64,000 nt of DNA from Alphaproteobacteria bacterium MarineAlpha11_Bin1 (GTDB taxonomy: Bacteria; Pseudomonadota; Alphaproteobacteria; MPNO01; UBA830), in NCBI GenBank assembly GCA_002937455.1, contig PTJZ01000005.1:62001-126000 (forward strand), given 5' to 3'. Positions 57,535 to 64,000 of this stretch are shown piece by piece. Numbering within the stretch: position 1 is the first letter of the stretch; every line of letters starts with the position of its first letter. Under the pieces are notes generated by a model. It was not told the DNA's origin, did not search any database, and saw nothing but the letters and a program-made list of their open reading frames with translations. Both the position numbers and the translations under genes were made by a program.

Positions 57535-57939
57535 TCAGGATTCATGATTTTCGCTGTCGTCCTCAGCGTTACCAAGTGCTTCCGTGACGTCGGGGTCTTC
57601 GTCAAGATCTGGCCCATCCCCATCCTCGGCGAGGATATCATCATCGGAATCATTGTCTAAATCGATCTCGTCACCAACATCCAGCGAGTCATCGTCGTCG
57701 ACAAGAAGTTCGTCTTCCTCTGTCACCGCTTCTTCGGGTGAAACTTTCTCTTGGGCTTTGGCCTTCGCTTGGCTTGCAGCCGTTCGGGCCCGCTTTGGCC
57801 GGACAAGAGCTAGTGGATCGAATTCTGCCTGACAGGATGGACAGATTATCGGGTTACTCTGCATGTCGTAAAAACGAGCACCACAGCTTAGGCACGATCG
57901 TTTCAAACCCCATTCTGGCTTAGCCAAGTTGGTCTCCAT
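57535..57939 (-). CDS. TIGR02300 family protein (FYDLN-acid type)
   Basis: A 134-aa protein with an N-terminal zinc-ribbon-like part (LKRSCLSCGARFYDMQSNPIICPSC) having two CxxC pairs, then a Lys/Ala linker and a long, very acidic tail of Asp and Glu. The family's namesake motif FYDLN reads FYDMQ here. The function is unknown. It is widespread in Alphaproteobacteria and often near aroA, as here (divergent, about 100 bp apart). Confidence 0.9.
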   Translation of the reverse strand: METNLAKPEWGLKRSCLSCGARFYDMQSNPIICPSCQAEFDPLALVRPKRARTAASQAKAKAQEKVSPEEAVTEEDELLVDDDDSLDVGDEIDLDNDSDDDILAEDGDGPDLDEDPDVTEALGNAEDDSENHES

Positions 57940-58042
57940 TAAGTATTTGCATCAGACCTGCAGCCTTTGACATGTTCAACGATGGCTGTCAAAAGCAAAA
58001 TCAGCCTAGGGATATTTCGGCACCTTTATTTTGCCGAGAATT

Positions 58043-59425
58043 ATGGTACGGAACTGGTCGAAATATTTGGTCCGGACCCAAACTCAGGATGAGGATTTGA
58101 CTAAGCTAGCAGCTCGCTCCGGTACAGCTCTCAATGGCACGATCAGTGTCCCCGGCGATAAATCCATATCGCACAGGGCGTTGATGATTGGTGCCGTCGC
58201 GGTCGGTAGCACCAAAGTATATGGCTTGCTTGAATCGGAAGATGTGCTTCGCACTGCCGATGCTCTGCGGGCACTTGGCGTCAGTATCGACAAATCGGGG
58301 GAGTCTTGGGTTGTCGATGGTGTTGGAGTGGGTGGGCTAACCTCGCCGGAGGATGTTCTTGATCTCGGAAATTCCGGTACGGCGGCGCGGCTCTTACTGG
58401 GTTTGATGGCTTCGCACGATCTGAAAGCTTATGTGACAGGTGATCGCTCTCTGCGCTCGCGGCCGATGGACCGTGTGATCGACCCATTGTCCCGCTGCGG
58501 CGCTGTGTTTGATTTCACCGACGAGGAACGCATGCCGATGGTGGTATATGGGGCCGCTGAACCCATTCCGATTGATTACGATGTACCGGTACCGTCCGCA
58601 CAAGTGAAATCGTCTATTCTTTTTTCGGGTCTAAATACACCCGGCACCACAACCGTGAGGGAACGTGAGGCAACACGAGACCATACCGAAAACATGCTGA
58701 GAGCGTTCGGTGCAGAGCTTGAAATTGTGCCGGTTGGAAACGGCGGCCGATACATTTCACTCCATGGGTATGCCGAGCTGGAAGCGCAAGAAATAAGCAT
58801 CCCCGGTGATCCATCCTCTGCGGCGTTTCCCGGTGTCGCGGCGCTAGTAGTTCCGGGGTCGGAGATAATTATCAAAAATGTGGGTATTAATCCGCTGCGT
58901 GCCGGCCTCTTTCAGACATTGAAGGAAATGGGTGCCAATATTGAGATGAACAATATGCGCAAAACGGTCGGTGAGCCGATCGCAGATATGTCGTTTCGAT
59001 ACGGGCCACTGACTGGCGTAGATGTGCCTGCCACGCGTTCACCATCGATGATCGACGAATATCCAATTGCTGCCATTGCAGCCGCGGTCGCGTCCGGTGA
59101 GACACGGTTTAGGGGGATTTCTGAGCTGCGGGTAAAGGAGAGCGACCGATTTACTGCTATTGTCGATGGGCTGACCGCATGCGGTGTTCCGGTTCGTTCC
59201 GAGGGTGATGATATCGTGGTTACGGGTCTGAGCGGACTGCTACCGGGCGGCGCCGAGATTAATGTCAATCTAGATCATCGTATCGCTATGACCTACCTAG
59301 TAATGGGTCTGGTGTCTGAGAAGCCAGTAGTGATCGATGACGCCGATGTGATCGATACCAGCTTTCCTGGATTTCTCGGCCTGATGACTGGCCTAGGCGC
59401 CGACATCGCGCCCTTCGGAGCCTAA
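58043..59425 (+). CDS. aroA: 3-phosphoshikimate 1-carboxyvinyltransferase (EPSP synthase)
   Basis: A 460-aa enzyme of the shikimate pathway that joins phosphoenolpyruvate to shikimate 3-phosphate. GDKSISHRALM, LGNSGTAARLLLGL, RSRPMDRVIDPL, IPGDPSSAAFPGVA and ELRVKESDR are the substrate-binding motifs. ATG 58043 is used. The frame is open to a TTG at 58031. The true start might be shorter. cmk begins 2 bp after the stop, and rpsA follows, a common bacterial order. Confidence 0.95.
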   Translation: MVRNWSKYLVRTQTQDEDLTKLAARSGTALNGTISVPGDKSISHRALMIGAVAVGSTKVYGLLESEDVLRTADALRALGVSIDKSGESWVVDGVGVGGLTSPEDVLDLGNSGTAARLLLGLMASHDLKAYVTGDRSLRSRPMDRVIDPLSRCGAVFDFTDEERMPMVVYGAAEPIPIDYDVPVPSAQVKSSILFSGLNTPGTTTVREREATRDHTENMLRAFGAELEIVPVGNGGRYISLHGYAELEAQEISIPGDPSSAAFPGVAALVVPGSEIIIKNVGINPLRAGLFQTLKEMGANIEMNNMRKTVGEPIADMSFRYGPLTGVDVPATRSPSMIDEYPIAAIAAAVASGETRFRGISELRVKESDRFTAIVDGLTACGVPVRSEGDDIVVTGLSGLLPGGAEINVNLDHRIAMTYLVMGLVSEKPVVIDDADVIDTSFPGFLGLMTGLGADIAPFGA

Positions 59426-59427
59426 CG

Positions 59428-60063
59428 GTGTCGGTTGTCATCGCAGTAGATGGCCCGGCGGCAAGTGGCAAGGGCACTCTCTCTCGACGCCTTGCGAGAG
59501 AACTTGGCTATGCTTATCTGGATACCGGGCTGTTATACCGCGCGATTGGACTGTCGCTAATTACCTCTGGAAAAGACCCAGAAGATAAGCTAGCCGCAGA
59601 GCAGACTGCCCGTGCTATCGATATCGTAAAACTGGATTTTGATGATCCCGTTCTGCGTCAGGAAGCCGTCGGCCAAGCGGCCGGCGTCATAGCCGTTAAT
59701 CCAGATGTGCGGGTTGCGCTAGTAAGCTTGCAGCGGGACTTTGCTGCCGCACCGCCTAACGGTGCGCCAGGTGCTATACTCGACGGACGCGATATCGGGA
59801 CATTTATTTGTCCGAACGCCGATTATAAGTTTTTCATAGACGCCAGTGTCGAGACCAGAGCGGCACGTCGGGTAAAAGAGTTGCAGGAAAAGGGTGATCC
59901 GAGTATACCTTCGCGCGTTCTGCAGGATATGAAGGAACGGGACCATCGGGATCGTACCCGCAGTGTCGCACCTCTGGCACCAGCAGCTGACGCGTCTGTC
60001 ATCGATACGACAAATCTAAACGCTGACGCAGCATTCGCCTTGGCAATGTCCTTTATCCGATAG
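59428..60063 (+). CDS. cmk: Cytidylate kinase
   Basis: A 211-aa NMP kinase that phosphorylates CMP and dCMP. P-loop DGPAASGKGTLSRRLA, LDTGLLYRAIGL, GRDIGTFICPNADYKFFIDA and RRVKELQEKG are typical. The start is GTG 59428, immediately after aroA, so translation is probably coupled. The C-terminal DTTNLNADAAF is usual for the family. Confidence 0.95.
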   Translation: MSVVIAVDGPAASGKGTLSRRLARELGYAYLDTGLLYRAIGLSLITSGKDPEDKLAAEQTARAIDIVKLDFDDPVLRQEAVGQAAGVIAVNPDVRVALVSLQRDFAAAPPNGAPGAILDGRDIGTFICPNADYKFFIDASVETRAARRVKELQEKGDPSIPSRVLQDMKERDHRDRTRSVAPLAPAADASVIDTTNLNADAAFALAMSFIR

Positions 60064-60168
60064 CAGGACAAATGGAGCAGATTATCGATTTTTCTAGACT
60101 GACGTCGTCGAGGCGCCGGTTCAGCTGATATCGTCTCTGTTCTCGGAAAGGGAAAACTAGGATTTAAT

Positions 60169-62127
60169 ATGGCTACCGAAACCTCAACCGCTGAGAACGA
60201 AGCATTAAAAGAAGATTTTGCCGCCCTACTCGAAGAAAGTTTGGGTGATGGAGACCTATCCGAAGGTTCTGTCATAAAGGGTACCGTCCTTATGATCGAG
60301 GGCGATAATGTCTTAATCGATGTCGGGTTAAAGTCCGAGGGGCGTGTGCCTCTAAAAGAATTTGGGGCTCCGGGGCAGGCTCCTGAAATCGGCGTCGGAG
60401 ATGTAGTCGACGTTTACCTCGAGAGGATGGAGAATAAGAACGGCGAAGCCGTCCTTAGTCGGGAGCGCGCACGTCGAGAGGAGGCTTGGACACAGCTCGA
60501 GGTAGCTTTCGAAAATACTGAGAGAGTGAACGGCACAATCTTTGGCCGAGTCAAAGGTGGTTTCACTGTTGATCTTTCCGGCGCCGTGGCATTTTTGCCG
60601 GGCAGCCAGGTTGATGTGCGTCCAATACGCGATGTCGGTCCGCTCATGGGAACGGCACAGCCGTTCCAGATTCTGAAAATGGATCGTCGTCGCGGTAATA
60701 TTGTAGTCTCCCGCCGCGCCGTCTTAGAGGAATCCCGTGCTGAACAGCGAAATGAACTGTTAACCAACCTCAAGGAAGGCCAGGTTCTAGAGGGCATGGT
60801 TAAGAACATTACCGATTACGGCGCGTTCGTAGATCTCGGCGGCGTGGACGGCCTTCTGCATGTTACCGATATTGCGTGGCGCCGGATTAATCATCCGACC
60901 GAGGCATTGTCGATTGGACAGACAGTTAAGGTACAGGTAATCCGGTATAATTCTGAGACGCAGCGTATCTCCCTCGGTATGAAACAGCTTGATGCAGATC
61001 CGTGGGAGGGCGTGGAGGCAAAATATCCGATTGGCGCCAAATTCACCGGTCGTGTGAGCAACATCACCGACTACGGAGCTTTCGTGGAGCTAGAACCGGG
61101 CGTAGAGGGTTTGGTCCATGTCTCTGAAATGAGTTGGACTAAAAAAAATGTTCACCCCGGCAAGATAGTTTCGACCAGCCAAGAAGTTGATATTATGGTA
61201 CTTGAAGTCGATTCTCAGAAACGTCGAATTAGCCTTGGGCTAAAGCAGTGTCACGATAATCCGTGGGATGCTTTCGCATCTGCGCACCCTGTTGGTGTCG
61301 ATATCGAGGGAGAGATTAAGAATATTACCGAATTTGGTCTTTTCGTGGGGCTTCCGGGAGAAATTGACGGTATGGTCCACCTTTCCGATCTGTCCTGGGA
61401 AATGGACGGCGAGGAAGCTGCCAAGGGATATGAAAAAAGTGAGATGATCACGGCGCGAATTCTCGATATCGATGTCGAAAAGGAACGCATAAGCCTTGGT
61501 GTCAAGCAACTAACGGAAGATCCCTTCGCAGGTGCGATAGAGGGAGTCGCAAAGGGCGACACTGTTACTTGCACGGTAACCGCGATAACCGAGGGTGGTT
61601 TGGAAGTAACTGTATCTGGTTCTCTACCGGGCTTTATTCGCCGAGCGGATCTTTCGCGCGAACGGAGCGAGCAACGACCAGACCGCTATGCTGTTGGTGA
61701 TCGCGTCGATGCCCGGGTTACCAATATCGATAAGCGGGACCGAAAGCTAAGTCTGTCAGTAAAAGCGCACGAGATGGCGGAAGAAAAAAAGGCGATGGCT
61801 GACTTCGGCTCATCTGACTCAGGTGCTAGCCTGGGTGACATTCTAGGCGCGGCCTTAAACAAAGCCAGAGAAGAAGAGGGCGGCATTGATGTCGACGATC
61901 CGCAGGCCGAGAAAGCAGACGAGCCTGAAGAGGTTATTTACGAAGAGGCATCTGTGGAGGGCGAGACCACCGATAAGGTAGAAGCAACCGAGGCTGATGA
62001 AGAGGCATCTGTGGAGGGCGAGACCACCGATACGGTAGAAGCACCTGAGACTGATGAAGAGGCATCTGTGGAGGGAGAGACCATCGATACGGTAGAAACA
62101 CCTGAGACTGATGAAGAGACATCGTAA
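60169..62127 (+). CDS. rpsA: 30S ribosomal protein S1
   Basis: A 652-aa S1 protein that binds mRNA on the 30S subunit. Six S1 domains can be followed (for example IKGTVLMIEGDNVLIDVGLKSEG, LEGMVKNITDYGAFVDLGGVDGL and FTGRVSNITDYGAFVELEPGVEG), ending near residue 530. An acidic, low-complexity tail follows, containing three 19-aa tandem repeats (see separate entry). The tail is much longer than in E. coli S1 (557 aa). ATG 60169 has an AGGA site upstream. Secure call. Confidence 0.96.
   Translation: MATETSTAENEALKEDFAALLEESLGDGDLSEGSVIKGTVLMIEGDNVLIDVGLKSEGRVPLKEFGAPGQAPEIGVGDVVDVYLERMENKNGEAVLSRERARREEAWTQLEVAFENTERVNGTIFGRVKGGFTVDLSGAVAFLPGSQVDVRPIRDVGPLMGTAQPFQILKMDRRRGNIVVSRRAVLEESRAEQRNELLTNLKEGQVLEGMVKNITDYGAFVDLGGVDGLLHVTDIAWRRINHPTEALSIGQTVKVQVIRYNSETQRISLGMKQLDADPWEGVEAKYPIGAKFTGRVSNITDYGAFVELEPGVEGLVHVSEMSWTKKNVHPGKIVSTSQEVDIMVLEVDSQKRRISLGLKQCHDNPWDAFASAHPVGVDIEGEIKNITEFGLFVGLPGEIDGMVHLSDLSWEMDGEEAAKGYEKSEMITARILDIDVEKERISLGVKQLTEDPFAGAIEGVAKGDTVTCTVTAITEGGLEVTVSGSLPGFIRRADLSRERSEQRPDRYAVGDRVDARVTNIDKRDRKLSLSVKAHEMAEEKKAMADFGSSDSGASLGDILGAALNKAREEEGGIDVDDPQAEKADEPEEVIYEEASVEGETTDKVEATEADEEASVEGETTDTVEAPETDEEASVEGETIDTVETPETDEETS
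61942..62124 (+). repeat. Three 57-bp tandem repeats at the 3' end of rpsA
   Basis: Repeat units begin at 61942, 61999 and 62056 (period 57 bp, 19 codons), with a broken fourth start at 62113. Each encodes EEASVEGETTDxVEAxExD-like acidic text. Copies are near-identical, with a few substitutions (K/T, A/P, T/I), so the array arose by recent in-frame duplication. Confidence 0.95.
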
Positions 62128-62179
62128 TCGTTTTGGGCGCTGTCTACTATGGATGAACGCCGGGGGTGCTTGAGTTCAA

Positions 62180-63094
62180 ATGCCCTTAGACTCCGACAAT
62201 ATTATTGACCGTCTAAGACTTAAACGACGGTTAACGTTCTGGCGGATAGCTGCGATTTTCGCGGTGGTAGTAGCGATAGTGGCTATATATGGCAGGGTTG
62301 GTGGTTCCTTGGGCAATGATGATTTTATTGCCCGGGTAGAGGTGAAGGGTATTATTGTTCAGGATGACGAAAGAATTCTTAAAATCCGCAAACTTGCTCA
62401 AAATGACTCCGTAAAGGCGGTAATCGTGCGTATCGATAGTCCCGGCGGGACAGTTGTGGGAGGTGAGACGCTTCATAATGCTCTGCTTGCGCTTGGAGAA
62501 GAGAAACCCCTTGTTGCAGTGATGGGAGGTTTAGCGACCTCTGCCGCATATATGGCGGCGATTGCGACAGACCGACTTTTCGCCCGTAAAGGAACGCTTA
62601 CCGGCTCAATTGGCGTCATTTTACAAACTACTGAAATCACTAAGCTTCTGGGAATGATGGGGGTCTCAGCACGATCGTTCAAAAGCGGGTCTCTTAAAGC
62701 AATGCCGTCGCCGTTTGAACCTGTGACGGGGGAGGTAGAGGCTACGACGCAGGCGCTAGTCGCGGATATGTATGGGATGTTCCGGGATATGGTTATTCGA
62801 CGTCGCAACATGCAAAAGGCGGATGCTGAGAAATTCTCGGATGGTCGGGTATTTACGGGCCAACAGGCCCTGAGAGCCGGGCTGGTAGATCAGATTGGGG
62901 GAGAAGAGGACGCCCGGGCATGGTTAGTGGAGAGAAAAAACCTGTCGCCGGACCTTAAAATTCGAACCGTGCCGATACAACCTGATGCCGGCAGCTTGTT
63001 TCTCCAGCTAATTAGTTTAGCCCGAAAAACGATTTTGTATGAACGCCTTACCCTTGACGGGTTAATTTCGCTCTGGCAACCTCAAGCGATGTGA
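62180..63094 (+). CDS. sppA: Signal peptide peptidase SppA, S49 family
   Basis: A 304-aa short-form S49 protease with one N-terminal membrane helix (residues about 22-40) and a single catalytic domain. IDSPGGTVVGGE and GGLATSAAYMAAIA (the nucleophile Ser) plus TGSIGVIL are conserved, and SGSLKAMPSPFEPV has the likely Lys of the Ser-Lys dyad. It degrades signal peptides left in the inner membrane. It follows rpsA by about 50 bp. Confidence 0.93.
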   Translation: MPLDSDNIIDRLRLKRRLTFWRIAAIFAVVVAIVAIYGRVGGSLGNDDFIARVEVKGIIVQDDERILKIRKLAQNDSVKAVIVRIDSPGGTVVGGETLHNALLALGEEKPLVAVMGGLATSAAYMAAIATDRLFARKGTLTGSIGVILQTTEITKLLGMMGVSARSFKSGSLKAMPSPFEPVTGEVEATTQALVADMYGMFRDMVIRRRNMQKADAEKFSDGRVFTGQQALRAGLVDQIGGEEDARAWLVERKNLSPDLKIRTVPIQPDAGSLFLQLISLARKTILYERLTLDGLISLWQPQAM

Positions 63095-63226
63095 TATTAA
63101 GAATAGGTCTCGTCCCGACACAAAGACGTCGCTTACTGACTGGGTAAAATTCTATGTCACCGGTAAATAGAACGCTGCTAAATCCGGGGAGAAATTCCTT
63201 CGGTTTTCAGGGGGGGACGCCAAAGT

Positions 63227-63511
63227 ATGACGAAATCCGAGCTGATTTTGAAATTGGCAGAAGAAAATCCACATCTATACCAGAGGGATGTTGAACGAAT
63301 CGTTTTTACGATCTTCGATGAAATATCGACCGCGCTTGCACGAGGGGACAGAGTTGAACTGCGCGGATTTGGCGCATTTTCGGTAAAAACGCGCGAGGCG
63401 CGTACTGGCAGGAATCCGCGTACTGGAGAGTCTGTTAGCGTTGCTAAGAAGTTTGTGCCGTTTTTTAAGTCCGGCAAGGATCTTCGCGACCGTTTAAACG
63501 GCCGTAAATAA
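63227..63511 (+). CDS. ihfB: Integration host factor subunit beta
   Basis: A 94-aa DNA-bending protein that pairs with IhfA. It has the HU/IHF fold: [53 protein letters not shown] (the DNA-intercalating arm) and [18 protein letters not shown] shapes sigma-54 promoters, and rpoN is in the same window. G-rich ribosome-site bases precede the ATG. A usual neighbour of rpsA and sppA. Confidence 0.96.
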   Translation: MTKSELILKLAEENPHLYQRDVERIVFTIFDEISTALARGDRVELRGFGAFSVKTREARTGRNPRTGESVSVAKKFVPFFKSGKDLRDRLNGRK

Positions 63512-63596
63512 CTTGAGCCATGGGCAAGTTTGCGCGTTAGTCTTGATAAAAAATTAGCTGGCGATAGTCCAGTCGGCGCTGGACGGCGGGGTTAAA

Positions 63597-63974
63597 ATGC
63601 GCCTAATTATGGGTATTATAGTGTTTGTTCCCTGCTCTGTTCTTTTGAGTGTGTTCGCAGTGGAGAATCGGCAGACATTGAAGCTAGAATTATGGCCAAT
63701 TGCGGGAGAAATCGAACTTTCGGCGTCACTTTGGCTTCTAATAACTCTTGCGTTGGGGGTGATGGCTGGTCTGGGAATTGGATGGATTTCGACCGTAAAC
63801 TGGTGTCGTAGGGCACGGAAAGCTGAGCGCCATAACCGCACACTTGAAAGAAAGTTGGATGAGAGAGATCATCCGCCGAAGGCCGTATCCACGTCGCAAA
63901 AGTTATCCGATGGTACGATGCAAGCGTCCGGGACACGGACCCAAAGCTCTCGTGCGGTGTTAATCGAAGATTAG
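63597..63974 (+). CDS. LapA-domain membrane protein
   Basis: A 125-aa protein with two membrane segments (about residues 3-19 and 42-64) and the LapA pattern: FAVENRQTLKLELWPI between them, then MAGLGIGWISTVNWCRRARKAERHNRTLERKLDER. The C-terminal coiled-coil-like tail is cytoplasmic. Function in these bacteria is unclear (E. coli LapA takes part in LPS control). It follows ihfB by about 85 bp and ends 26 bp before the end of the window. Confidence 0.88.
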   Translation: MRLIMGIIVFVPCSVLLSVFAVENRQTLKLELWPIAGEIELSASLWLLITLALGVMAGLGIGWISTVNWCRRARKAERHNRTLERKLDERDHPPKAVSTSQKLSDGTMQASGTRTQSSRAVLIED

Positions 63975-64000
63975 TTGTTTACCGTCTACGTATTCACCGG

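Overview
The window looks like a stretch of an alphaproteobacterial chromosome of moderate GC, closest in gene content to Rhodospirillales-like lineages. This rests on family content, not on a database search: RegB/RegA, MmcB, a DUF1150 gene beside hsp20, a TIGR02300 (FYDLN-acid) protein, a CHCC zinc-finger protein and an NDUFA9-like protein (both related to mitochondrial complex I parts), the rnd-kdsD-lptC-lptA-lptB-rpoN-ptsN run, and an EutA-like/double-cupin pair. Genes are dense and mostly intact. There are three tRNAs, and no insertion sequence, phage or CRISPR array was seen.

Layout. 1-6.4 kb: 3' part of gyrB, a GNAT acetyltransferase, a class A penicillin-binding protein, a SCO1/SenC + YcgN pair and an ankyrin protein. 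6.6-11.1 kb: an ABC-2 exporter, divergent from the redox two-component system regB-regA, which overlaps a 300-aa protein that looks like an HPr-kinase fold without a P-loop. 11.3-23 kb: surface-polysaccharide genes: UDP-glucuronate decarboxylase, two divergent glutamine-dependent asparagine-synthase-like amidotransferases, a two-domain oxidoreductase, a heparinase II/III protein, and gmhA-hldE for ADP-heptose. 23-28.6 kb: mmcB, a TPR-methyltransferase, a YCII protein, and the EutA-like/cupin pair. 28.6-31.9 kb: a looser, AT-richer accessory stretch ending at tRNA-Arg(CCG), with a broken ORF, DUF2237, a secreted beta-trefoil protein and a secreted alpha/beta hydrolase.

32-41 kb: an ABC ATPase, the CHCC zinc-finger gene, thrS-infC (infC apparently starting at AUC), two glycosyltransferases, an alpha/beta hydrolase, an SDR and a GST. 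41-49.3 kb: gltD-gltB, uppP and the NDUFA9-like gene. 49.4-56.1 kb: tRNA-Leu(CAG), RNase D, kdsD, lptC, lptA, lptB, rpoN and ptsN. The slot between rpoN and ptsN, where hpf is often found, holds about 400 bp of non-coding sequence rich in inverted repeats. 56.2-64 kb: DUF1150, hsp20 (with a possible RNA thermometer), tRNA-Ala(GGC), TIGR02300, aroA-cmk-rpsA, sppA, ihfB and lapA. rpsA ends in three 57-bp tandem repeats.

How it fits together. Much of the window serves the cell envelope: heptose and Kdo precursors (gmhA, hldE, kdsD), LPS transport (lptCAB), heptosyltransferase-like and other glycosyltransferases, polysaccharide modification, peptidoglycan synthesis and lipid-carrier recycling (uppP). 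The rest is information processing (gyrB, infC, thrS, rpsA, ihfB, rpoN), nitrogen assimilation (gltBD with rpoN/ptsN) and redox control (regBA, SCO1). No gene set here is clearly a new defence or mobile system. The least explained items are the HprK-like protein beside RegBA, the EutA/cupin pair without an ethanolamine ammonia-lyase, the rpoN-ptsN gap and the accessory stretch near tRNA-Arg.
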